From Ignavibacteria bacterium UBA2373 (GTDB taxonomy: Bacteria; Bacteroidota; Ignavibacteria; Kapaibacteriales; UBA961): a stretch of 56,432 nucleotides of DNA. Below, piece by piece: positions 1 through 7,168 of the stretch. How positions within the stretch are numbered: position 1 is the stretch's first letter; every line of letters begins with the position of its first letter. The notes beneath the pieces were generated by a model that made no database searches, had not been told where the DNA came from, and was given only the letters and a program-made list of their open reading frames with translations. The stretch covers positions 1 through 56,432 of the forward strand of contig DDTD01000058.1 in NCBI GenBank assembly GCA_002344005.1. The letters are read 5' to 3'. The position numbers were made by a program, and so were the translations under genes.

Positions 1-220
1 AGTTTTCTTTGAATCGAAGAGAGTTAAGAGAAATGTCATCAATATCTTTAATCTGGATGCAAAATTTTTCGTTAGTAGATGTTACTATTAAATCATCAAA
101 GTGATTGTTAGCGTTTACTTCCATTTCAATTGAATCAATACTACGTTCAACATCCATTTTTGCTAAAAACAAAGATGTTATTTGTTTTTGATATGTGTAT
201 CCTGTATAAGCGTTTTTCAT
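1..220 (-). CDS. Partial probable defence nuclease (Cap4/DUF4297-like N-terminus), cut by window edge
   Basis: An open frame begins at ATG 220-218 and runs off the window at base 1 without a stop, giving about 73 residues. Visible features are an early GYTYQ segment (residues 7-11), acidic residues E32 and E34, a D42-D43 pair, and Q56-I-K58. The order E...DD...QxK is the usual layout of PD-(D/E)xK nuclease domains, and a small-residue/Tyr-rich start followed by this core is typical of DUF4297/Cap4-type dsDNA nucleases found in anti-phage systems. Its position 33 bp downstream of a decayed methyltransferase tail also suggests a defence island. The nuclease reading is inference from the N-terminus alone; the rest of the gene is outside the window. 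It could instead be another restriction-like protein with the same fold. Confidence 0.5.
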   Translation of the reverse strand, partial: MKNAYTGYTYQKQITSLFLAKMDVERSIDSIEMEVNANNHFDDLIVTSTNEKFCIQIKDIDDISLNSLRFKEN

Positions 221-252
221 TAATTACAAATAATATTAACTTCTTTCATTAT

Positions 253-312
253 TTAAATTTCTTCTTCGGTCAGTTCGTAAAGTTTCTGAACTAATGTGTC
301 AATTTGGTCTGT
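253..312 (-). pseudogene. Decayed C-terminal tail of an Eco57I/TaqI-like DNA methyltransferase
   Basis: On the minus strand, 19 codons followed by TAA (255-253) read TDQIDTLVQKLYELTEEEI. A tail of the form IDxLVYxLYxLTEEEI is the characteristic end of Eco57I/TaqI-type adenine methyltransferases and type IIG enzymes. The codon immediately upstream in this frame is a stop, and no methyltransferase body lies between here and gmd, so this appears to be a remnant left by deletion or imprecise insertion. Assignment rests on this short tail only. Confidence 0.45.
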
Positions 313-324
313 TTAAGTCATCTG

Positions 325-397
325 TGCTTCCGATGGCGGTAGATCTCACACAGCGAAGTAAACCACCGTTTGTTTCTCCAAAACTACAAAACTTTGA
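325..397 (-). repeat. Island-edge repeat, copy A
   Basis: Read on the minus strand, bases 397-377 are identical (21 of 21) to 37477-37497 on the plus strand. The similarity continues imperfectly for roughly 30-50 bases (shared GGTGG, TCG.TGTG and GAGA blocks). In both places the repeat lies just upstream of the first gene of a foreign-looking block and reads in the same direction as that gene. Confidence 0.6.
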
Positions 398-501
398 AAA
401 CTCAGACAAATATGAAGTTCTCATATTTCATTATGATATAGCGTATCCTTGCTTTGCAATTCAATGACTGTCACCCTTTTCATACAAGAGGAGTGTTGAA
501 T

Positions 502-525
502 AAAAAAAAGGGGCTTGCGCCCCTT
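502..525 (-). terminator. Rho-independent terminator of gmd
   Basis: A perfect 7-bp stem (508-514 with 519-525; AAGGGGC/GCCCCTT) with a TTGC loop is followed on the minus strand by a run of eight T (complement of 502-509). It begins three bases after the gmd stop codon and should end the 3067-528 transcript. Confidence 0.85.
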
Positions 526-527
526 AA

Positions 528-1673
528 TTATCCTGCATCACCGATAATATCTTTTGCGGTTCCATGTTCTGTCCAATCAAACCCTTTATTCTTAATGGCA
601 TCAATACCGCGCCGCGATGTACTAAGCCCGCAACTCATCATATCATGGTCGGTCATAATTTCCACTAATTCCTTAAATGTGACACGCGGTTGCCATCCTA
701 AAATTCTTTGCGCTTTGGAAATATCCGCTTGCAGAAAATCCACTTCGGTCGGGCGAAAATATCGCGGGTCAATTTCCACGATAACTGTGCCCGGAGCTAT
801 AGAATACTGTGGGGCGGCACTGCGTACAATTCCTTGTTCGTGAATACCCTCTCCCCTCCACTCTATTTCCACACCCACATAAGCAAAAGCCATTTCCACA
901 AATTCACGGACGGTATGGCTTTCCCCTGTTCCGACAGTAAAATCATCGGGCGTATCATGAGCAAGAATTAAGTGCATCATTTCCACATATTCCGGTGCAA
1001 AACCCCAATCACGTTTGGCATCAAGATTTCCCAAATAAAGCCGATTTTGTTTACCCGAAAGAATATGCGCTACGGCACGAGTAATTTTTCTTGTTACGAA
1101 AATTTCGCCGCGCCGCGGACTTTCATGATTGAATAAAATACCATTGGAACAAAAAAGATTATAGCCCTCACGATAATTAATAACTAACCAATAAGCATAG
1201 AGTTTGGCAGCGGCATAAGGGCTTTGCGGTTGGAATGGTGTGATTTCCGATTGCGGCGGCATTGCAGAGCCGAATAATTCGGAGGTTGATGCCTGGTATA
1301 ATTTGGTACGAATACCGCTGCGGCGAATTGCTTCCAATATACGTGTTGTACCCAACCCGGTGACATTACCCGTATATTCCGGCATATCGAAAGAAACACG
1401 CACATGGCTTTGTGCCCCCAGATGATACACTTCATCGGGTTGGATATTATACATTATTTCGGTCATAATGCCCGGATCGGATAAATCACCATAATGAAGT
1501 CGCAGCCTCGCGCCTTTTTCATGCGGATCAAGGTAAATATGATCAATGCGATGGGTATTAAATGTACTGGCGCGGCGAATAATGCCATGCACCTCATAGC
1601 CCTTAGCAAGAAGAAATTCCGCCAAATAAGAGCCGTCTTGTCCCGTAATACCCGTAATTAATGCTTTTTGCAT
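528..1673 (-). CDS. gmd: GDP-mannose 4,6-dehydratase
   Basis: Converts GDP-D-mannose to GDP-4-keto-6-deoxy-D-mannose, the precursor of GDP-fucose, GDP-rhamnose and related deoxysugars, in the cytoplasm. The 381-residue protein opens with the NAD(P)-binding GITGQDGSYLAEFLL motif of the extended SDR family. It has the catalytic YxxxK as Y153 and K157 within SPYAAAKLYAYW, and the LYQASTSELFG segment typical of Gmd. Length matches the family (about 340-380). The start lies 2 bp after the stop of the upstream sugar dehydrogenase, so the two genes are surely cotranscribed, and a strong terminator follows. No GDP-fucose synthase (fcl) is next to it, so the final sugar is unknown. Confidence 0.95.
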   Translation of the reverse strand: MQKALITGITGQDGSYLAEFLLAKGYEVHGIIRRASTFNTHRIDHIYLDPHEKGARLRLHYGDLSDPGIMTEIMYNIQPDEVYHLGAQSHVRVSFDMPEYTGNVTGLGTTRILEAIRRSGIRTKLYQASTSELFGSAMPPQSEITPFQPQSPYAAAKLYAYWLVINYREGYNLFCSNGILFNHESPRRGEIFVTRKITRAVAHILSGKQNRLYLGNLDAKRDWGFAPEYVEMMHLILAHDTPDDFTVGTGESHTVREFVEMAFAYVGVEIEWRGEGIHEQGIVRSAAPQYSIAPGTVIVEIDPRYFRPTEVDFLQADISKAQRILGWQPRVTFKELVEIMTDHDMMSCGLSTSRRGIDAIKNKGFDWTEHGTAKDIIGDAG

Positions 1674-1675
1674 GA

Positions 1676-3067
1676 TTATTTTTTACCTTCACCCAATAAA
1701 CGTACTTTCTTTTTCGCGCCCTTTACTTTTTTACATGCATTGCGTGTGTCAATCACTACTTTACTGTGTTTGACAATCATCTCATAATCGAAAGAAGTAT
1801 GGTCAGTGGTGATGACAGCAATATCGAATTTTTCAAGCATTTGCGGCGTGAGTTTTTTCTCCGATTTTACTTTTTTGCCATGAATTTCTGTTTCGGGAAT
1901 ATATGGATCATAATAGCTGACATTTTTCATACCGTCTTCAAGTAATAATTCCGCAACTTTTAAGGCGGGAGAATGGCGTAAATCATCCACATCGCGCTTA
2001 AATGCCATGCCGAGTAAAAGGATTTTTGCTTTTTCCATTGTCACAGGTTGCCGTGCAATTTCACGCTCAATCATGGAACGCACATAAAAAGGCATAGACT
2101 CATTCACTTCGGCAGCAAGTGTGATAAAGTTGGTCACAAAATCCACTTCCCTTGCCATCCATGATAAATAATAGGGGTCAATGAGAATACAATGCCCGCC
2201 AATGCCCGGTCCCGGAAAAAATGGCATAAAACCAAAAGGTTTGGTAGAAGCGGCTTCCACTACTTCCCATATATTTACACCAATCCTATCACATAATTGT
2301 GCTAATTCATTCACCAAAGCAATATTCACACTGCGGAAAATATTTTCAAGTAATTTTTCCATTTCAGCAACTTCGGGAGTGCTGACAGCAATGACTTTAT
2401 CAATAATAAGTTCATTGACAGCCACAGACAAAGCAGTGCATGATGCGCTTACGCCACCCACAACAATAGGAGTATTACCCGTATGCCATGTTGTATTGCC
2501 CGGATCAATTCTTTCCGGTGAAAAAGCCAAATAATAATCTTTGCCTGCTTTTTTGCCCATGCGTTCCAAAATCGGCTGCACATATTTTGTCGTTGTACCC
2601 GGAAACGTGGTGCTTTTTAGAATAACAATATGTCCGTCGCGCAAATATTTGGCAACTTCTTCGGTTGAATGAACAATATGGGAAATATCCGGTTCTTTAT
2701 TGGGGGTAAATGGCGTGGGTACGCATATATAGATGACATCACATTCCCCGCAAACAGAAAAATCCGTCGTTGCGCTTAATGTCTTATTGGCAATGCACTG
2801 CGCCACATTCTCGGAGCTGATGTCTTGGATATAATTGTGCCCTTGTTGCAAAGCGGAGATTTTACGATTGTCAATATCAATACCGATGGTGCGAATGCCT
2901 TTCATCGCAAATTCTACGGCAAGTGGCAAGCCGACATATCCCAAACCAACCACACCGATGACGATGTCTTGGGAGCGGATACGAGAAAGAAGTGTGGTGG
3001 GGTCTGAGGAATACACCATTGCTTCGGAGGTGCTTTTCTTGAGTGAAGAGTGAGTTTTCTTTGCCAT
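1676..3067 (-). CDS. Nucleotide-sugar dehydrogenase (UDP-GlcNAc/ManNAc 6-dehydrogenase family)
   Basis: NAD-dependent four-electron oxidation of a UDP-sugar C6 alcohol to a carboxylate, giving uronic acid building blocks for surface polysaccharide. Counted from ATG 3067 (463 residues) it shows the Rossmann motif VGLGYVGLPLA, the central FSPERIDPG segment, and GGHC with catalytic Cys293 followed by the ILIDPYYL segment seen in the WbpA/WecC subgroup. A longer frame extends upstream to 3154, but I chose 3067 because the residues before it are not conserved-looking and MAKK gives a normal family length. The first ~35 residues are polar and precede the fold. The exact substrate cannot be read from sequence. 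Operon with gmd. Confidence 0.88.
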   Translation of the reverse strand: MAKKTHSSLKKSTSEAMVYSSDPTTLLSRIRSQDIVIGVVGLGYVGLPLAVEFAMKGIRTIGIDIDNRKISALQQGHNYIQDISSENVAQCIANKTLSATTDFSVCGECDVIYICVPTPFTPNKEPDISHIVHSTEEVAKYLRDGHIVILKSTTFPGTTTKYVQPILERMGKKAGKDYYLAFSPERIDPGNTTWHTGNTPIVVGGVSASCTALSVAVNELIIDKVIAVSTPEVAEMEKLLENIFRSVNIALVNELAQLCDRIGVNIWEVVEAASTKPFGFMPFFPGPGIGGHCILIDPYYLSWMAREVDFVTNFITLAAEVNESMPFYVRSMIEREIARQPVTMEKAKILLLGMAFKRDVDDLRHSPALKVAELLLEDGMKNVSYYDPYIPETEIHGKKVKSEKKLTPQMLEKFDIAVITTDHTSFDYEMIVKHSKVVIDTRNACKKVKGAKKKVRLLGEGKK

Positions 3068-3415
3068 TGTGAGTATGAGTAATTGAATAAAATTGCTGTT
3101 GTAATAACAAGTGCCGTGCCATTGACGATGCACTATGACGAAACTTACAGTCAAAATTACTTAATTGCTTTGATTGGTTTGATAGAAAAGAGGTAATGGA
3201 CAGGTACGAAGAAGTCAAAAAATGCTGTAGAGAGTAATTGTGATGAAGAATGTGATTGATTTGAGTCAGTGTTCTTTCTTTGCTAATACGCAGATGTAAG
3301 GTAATGCAGAAAAAGAAAGCACTTCCGTCCCGTCGCCACCCCTTCTAAAGGTATATTCGCGACGACGGGTTGACGCTTGTCATATATGTATCACATGATC
3401 TGTTTGGTCAATAGA
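3068..3415. other. Intergenic stretch upstream of the sugar dehydrogenase
   Basis: No convincing gene. It has a TAATTTTG box on the minus strand (3159-3152), which resembles the -7 element of Bacteroidota promoters, 85 bases before the dehydrogenase start. A GC-rich inverted repeat (CCCGTCG 3329-3335 with CGACGGG 3363-3369) has a long 27-base loop and may act as a weak terminator for the gene ending at 3416. Confidence 0.4.
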
Positions 3416-4351
3416 CTATAGCGATTGAGATTTCAGACTTTCAATCATCGTCCTGATACCTTGTTTAGGAGCTGTGGCAGTGATGCCGAAACGTTGCTCA
3501 AATTTGGAACTGTCGAACATGTAATCTTGCTCATATTGATACATCATCTCAGGAAACTCTTTCAAAGAAGGAATAAATATCCCAAGCACTTTTATCATCC
3601 ATAATGGCAAGTGTTGAATATCGGGTTTGACTTGCAGTTCTTCTGCTATAAGGTGAATCCATTGCAAAGTAGTTAAACGTTCTTTTGTTGTCGGCACATG
3701 CCATACTTGATGAAAAGCATCGGGAGTATTGCCAAGTAAAGCTGTTGCCTTTGCCGCATCGGGCGTATAAGTAAAGGTATGGATTTTATTGACATTGCCA
3801 AAAGACTGTGCCTTTTTCCCTTTCAGCAAATTATCAACCACCATAATACGAAGAGCGCTGTTTTTATTGTCGGGTCCATAAAAATCGGCAGAGCGAGCAA
3901 TTAATGCATTAAGAGAATTGTTCTCTACCTCTTTCATAATCATTTCATGAATCCGCTGCCGTATCATACCTTTTTTGCTTGGAGCATTGATGGGCGATGT
4001 TTCCACCATGTGCGGTATAGCGGATGAGTCATACATATAGACATTATCAAAGAACACCAGCTTTGCATTATGGTTTTTGCATGCCTGAATAACTGCTTGC
4101 ATAAATGGAACCCATATTTGTTCCCACACATGCAATCTATACTCAAAACCAACAGTCACATACACAATCTCACTGCCTGCTACTGCTGAGTCAATACTGT
4201 TTGTGTCATGAAGATCGGCGGGATATAATTCATCCGTGTCATTTACTTTTTGGGGCTTTCTGCTTACTAATCTGATATGGGGAGTGTAATGAGATAACTC
4301 TTTTGCTAAAGGTATGCCGATAGCACCGCCTGCACCGAGTATTGTTTGCAT
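3416..4351 (-). CDS. NAD-dependent epimerase/dehydratase-like (atypical SDR) protein
   Basis: A 311-residue Rossmann protein starting MQTILGAGGAIGIPLA, where GxGGxIG is the dinucleotide-binding glycine motif right at the N-terminus. It has LVFFDNVYMYD and ARSADFYGPD segments typical of NAD-dependent epimerase/dehydratase relatives, and a C-terminal helical substrate region. The canonical catalytic YxxxK is not obvious, so it belongs with atypical SDRs, and its reaction cannot be named. It is separated from the sugar genes by 348 bp and transcribed in the same direction. A role in sugar metabolism is only suggested by position. Confidence 0.75.
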   Translation of the reverse strand: MQTILGAGGAIGIPLAKELSHYTPHIRLVSRKPQKVNDTDELYPADLHDTNSIDSAVAGSEIVYVTVGFEYRLHVWEQIWVPFMQAVIQACKNHNAKLVFFDNVYMYDSSAIPHMVETSPINAPSKKGMIRQRIHEMIMKEVENNSLNALIARSADFYGPDNKNSALRIMVVDNLLKGKKAQSFGNVNKIHTFTYTPDAAKATALLGNTPDAFHQVWHVPTTKERLTTLQWIHLIAEELQVKPDIQHLPLWMIKVLGIFIPSLKEFPEMMYQYEQDYMFDSSKFEQRFGITATAPKQGIRTMIESLKSQSL

Positions 4352-4757
4352 ATATAGTCCTTACTATGTGAAAAATGTATGTATGATTTTAGTGTTCGTG
4401 TCCTTGTTGGGTTTGGGGACTCACCCTCGTCTGTCATCTTCATAGAAAAGGAATTCATGAGGATGACCAATCTATTCATATTATACCCCTCAATAACCAT
4501 TTGCCCCAAAAATAGGCTCATTTCGAGTATCAATCGGAAGAAAAGTAGCTTTGTTTCGGTCATCTTCGTCGCCCAGCGCCTTGTATGAATCTCATTCTCT
4601 CTTGTGTAGGGTAAAAAGGGGCTGAGATATATCGAAAATGCAATGAGATGAGGCAAAGTTTTGGGTTTATGAACCGAAAACTGCCTGTTTTGCCCTCAAA
4701 ACGCGGAAGAGTTCGTGCATCCGAGGCAATCGTTATTGCTTGTTTTGATGTGTTTTG
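4352..4757. other. Intergenic stretch without a recognised gene
   Basis: About 400 bases between an SDR-like gene and the DUF2520 gene. A 116-codon minus-strand frame (4656-4306) overlaps the start of the SDR gene and has no recognisable domain, so I do not call it. No clear hairpin or RNA gene was seen. Confidence 0.4.
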
Positions 4758-5681
4758 TTATGATTGCTGCGTATCGAGTATAGCCCTAAGAGAGTCATGT
4801 TGTTGTTGGGAAATCATTGCATAGCTGTATGCGATGGTCGCGGTGGCATTGCTGAAGTATTTGTATGAAGTCTGAATGTCGGTAGTATCTGCCAGAGCAT
4901 CAATGTGATGACTGACGGTATGGGTATCGCCTCGAGAGATGGGTCCGGTCAAAGGAGGAATGTCCGCGTCGAGTGTGTTGAGGCAATTTTCTACTGCGGT
5001 GAGAATGATGGGTGGTAAAAAGAGTTCGGGTTCTATGCCTGCTTGGTTTGCTAATGATTTTGCATGGGTTATTGCTGCCACAAGAAAGTTCGATGCCGCC
5101 ACTGCTGCGGCGTGGTATTGTGCTTTGTGTTGGCGGGTATAGTCGCTAAGAATGATGGGATTGCCACCTAAAGCCATGACGAAAGCGGAAAGTAAGTCTT
5201 CGCTGTCGCTCATGCAATCAATGCCCCATGCGATGTCACGCAAGACGGTATCGGTTTCGCCCGTGAAGGTTTGGAAGGGATGGATGGCAGCACAGATCGC
5301 GCCGTTCATCATACATTCGGTTAAGGGTTCTATGCTGTATGCGCCGGAACAATGCACGATGGTACATCCGGCGAGAGATGCTCCAAAATGTGCAGCCACA
5401 TCGGCAGCCACTGCCTCAATGGCACTATCAGGCACGGCAAGGATAAAGAGTTGGGGCGGATGGGGTATATAGTCAAGTTCTTGGAGTAAGGGGATTTCCG
5501 TTGGCAATATGGAGGTAAGTTGCTCTAAACGCGCACCGGAACGAACCAGCATCCATTCAAGTTTGTGCATTTTTGCAGTTGCCATTGCTAATGTTGTCCC
5601 CAATTTACCACCACCGATAATGCCGACAGTCGGTACTGTGTCGGCGGAGCCAAAGACCCCACCCCCTGCATAGTGTGCCAT
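4758..5681 (-). CDS. Rossmann-like and DUF2520 domain protein
   Basis: A 307-residue protein with an N-terminal NAD(P)-binding motif GIIGGGKLGTTLA (residues ~20-32), a PDSAIEAV segment, and the HCSGAYSIEPL and HPFQTF motifs. A helical C-terminal half includes ASNFLVAAI and GPISRGDTHTV. This architecture (Rossmann plus DUF2520) resembles ketopantoate-reductase-like and pyrroline-carboxylate-reductase-like dehydrogenases, but the substrate of the family is not established. It starts 3 bp after the cysS stop, so the two are cotranscribed; the reason for that pairing is unknown. Confidence 0.85.
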   Translation of the reverse strand: MAHYAGGGVFGSADTVPTVGIIGGGKLGTTLAMATAKMHKLEWMLVRSGARLEQLTSILPTEIPLLQELDYIPHPPQLFILAVPDSAIEAVAADVAAHFGASLAGCTIVHCSGAYSIEPLTECMMNGAICAAIHPFQTFTGETDTVLRDIAWGIDCMSDSEDLLSAFVMALGGNPIILSDYTRQHKAQYHAAAVAASNFLVAAITHAKSLANQAGIEPELFLPPIILTAVENCLNTLDADIPPLTGPISRGDTHTVSHHIDALADTTDIQTSYKYFSNATATIAYSYAMISQQQHDSLRAILDTQQS

Positions 5682-5684
5682 AAC

Positions 5685-7142
5685 TTACCTTTCGTTTAGT
5701 TCAAGTGTATATCCTTCTTTTGTATCTTTCAGTGTATATCCTTTTTCTGCAATGGCAGCACGCAAACTGTCGGCTTCGGCAAAGTTTTTGTCTTTTTTTG
5801 CTTGGAGTCTGCGTTCGGCAAGTGCAATAATATCATCGGGAATGATGATATGTTCTTGCGGCTTTGCTTCTATGTTCCACACGCCGAATATGTCATTGAT
5901 AGTACGAAATTCCTCAATAAGAGCCAATTTGCTTTCGGCTGTCAATGTGGCAGGATTGGTATTGTTGATAAAGCTGAAGAGAATCTCAAGTGCTTTGGGT
6001 GTGTGAAGATTATCAGCCAAAGCGGTTGCCACATCGTGGAATACAGTTGCCGAAGCATCGCCATTGATGCGGGTATCGAAGAGCGCATAGACAAAATCTT
6101 GGACACGTTTTCTGGCTTTTTGCACAGCATCCAAACCGCTGAATGTGAAGTTTATCACGGAGGAATAATGTCCCGAGAGCATGAGGAAGCGAATATCGAG
6201 CGGATCATACCCTTTGTCGGTGATGTCACGCAAGGTATAGAAGTTGCCGAGCGATTTACTCATTTTTTTGCCTTCTACTTCCAAGAATTCATTGTGGCAC
6301 CAATAGTTGGCAGTGTCCAAACCATAGCCGGCTTTGCTTTGGGCTATCTCATCTTCATGATGGGGAAATCGCAAGTCCACGCCGCCTGTGTGAATATCTA
6401 AGGGTAATCCGAGAATGTCTTGCCCCATAGCGGAACATTCGATATGCCATCCGGGACGACCGGGGAGATTGTAACCATTATAGGGGAAATCCCAGTATGG
6501 TTCATTGTTCTTACGTGCTTTCCAAAGGACAAAATCACTGACACTTTCTCTGTCATACTCATCGGCATCAATGCGCACTCCGGCTTTGAAATGCTCGGTA
6601 TCAACGGTAAAGAGTTTGCCATAATGCTCTTTTGCCATCCAATCGCCCAAGGCGAAATAGACATTGCCCTCAGAAACATAGCCATAGCCATTGTCAATGA
6701 TATTGCGTATGAGTTGTTGCATAGGCTCAATATAATCGGTTGCGCGGGGCATGGTATGGAAATGTGCCGTTTGAATACCGACGCTATGTATGTCTTCAAT
6801 GAATTTTTGAGCAAAATATTCCGTAAAGAGTCGAAGATTATGGTTGGGGTTATCGGATTGTATTCCCATGTCATTTAGCCATTCTTTACTGCCTATTGCG
6901 CTGTCACGAATTGTTTTATCATCAATATCGGTGATATTCATAACCCATTGTACATCGTACTTGCCCACAATGCGCAAGACTCTTTGCAGCAGATCGGAAA
7001 ATAAGAATGAGCGAATATTGCCGATGTGAATATAATTATAGACCGTGGGTCCGCATGTATATACTTTTACTGTTGAGCCGCCGGAAACGGATTGGAAATC
7101 TTCTATTGTTTTGGATAAAGTGTTAAATAATCGTATGGTCAT
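5685..7142 (-). CDS. cysS: Cysteinyl-tRNA synthetase
   Basis: Charges tRNA-Cys with cysteine using ATP. The 485-residue protein has all class I hallmarks: Cys30 and the HIGN version of the HIGH motif (39-42), the zinc-site segments WHIECSAMG and FPHHEDEIAQ, and the KMSKSLGNF signature. A DALR-like helical domain and a short anticodon-binding tail follow. Length is normal. It lies 26 bp downstream of the T9SS metalloprotease and 3 bp upstream of the DUF2520 gene, in the same direction. No second cysS copy is in the window. Confidence 0.97.
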   Translation of the reverse strand: MTIRLFNTLSKTIEDFQSVSGGSTVKVYTCGPTVYNYIHIGNIRSFLFSDLLQRVLRIVGKYDVQWVMNITDIDDKTIRDSAIGSKEWLNDMGIQSDNPNHNLRLFTEYFAQKFIEDIHSVGIQTAHFHTMPRATDYIEPMQQLIRNIIDNGYGYVSEGNVYFALGDWMAKEHYGKLFTVDTEHFKAGVRIDADEYDRESVSDFVLWKARKNNEPYWDFPYNGYNLPGRPGWHIECSAMGQDILGLPLDIHTGGVDLRFPHHEDEIAQSKAGYGLDTANYWCHNEFLEVEGKKMSKSLGNFYTLRDITDKGYDPLDIRFLMLSGHYSSVINFTFSGLDAVQKARKRVQDFVYALFDTRINGDASATVFHDVATALADNLHTPKALEILFSFINNTNPATLTAESKLALIEEFRTINDIFGVWNIEAKPQEHIIIPDDIIALAERRLQAKKDKNFAEADSLRAAIAEKGYTLKDTKEGYTLELNER

Positions 7143-7168
7143 GATAATGTTGAATAGTATCGAGAAGT

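Larger units (their letters stand above)
221..527. other. Intergenic stretch between gmd and the left-edge island
   Basis: It holds the gmd terminator (502-525), the methyltransferase remnant (253-312) and, on the minus strand, a repeat (about 325-397) also present near 37477-37545. I see no intact gene here. Confidence 0.6.

Noticed and set aside
454..843. 129-codon plus-strand ORF antisense to gmd
   Set aside because: It is antisense to a well-supported gene and contains the gmd terminator.
4306..4656. 116-codon minus-strand ORF between the SDR-like gene and the DUF2520 gene
   Set aside because: It overlaps the start of the SDR-like gene in another frame, has no recognisable domain and no good ribosome binding site.
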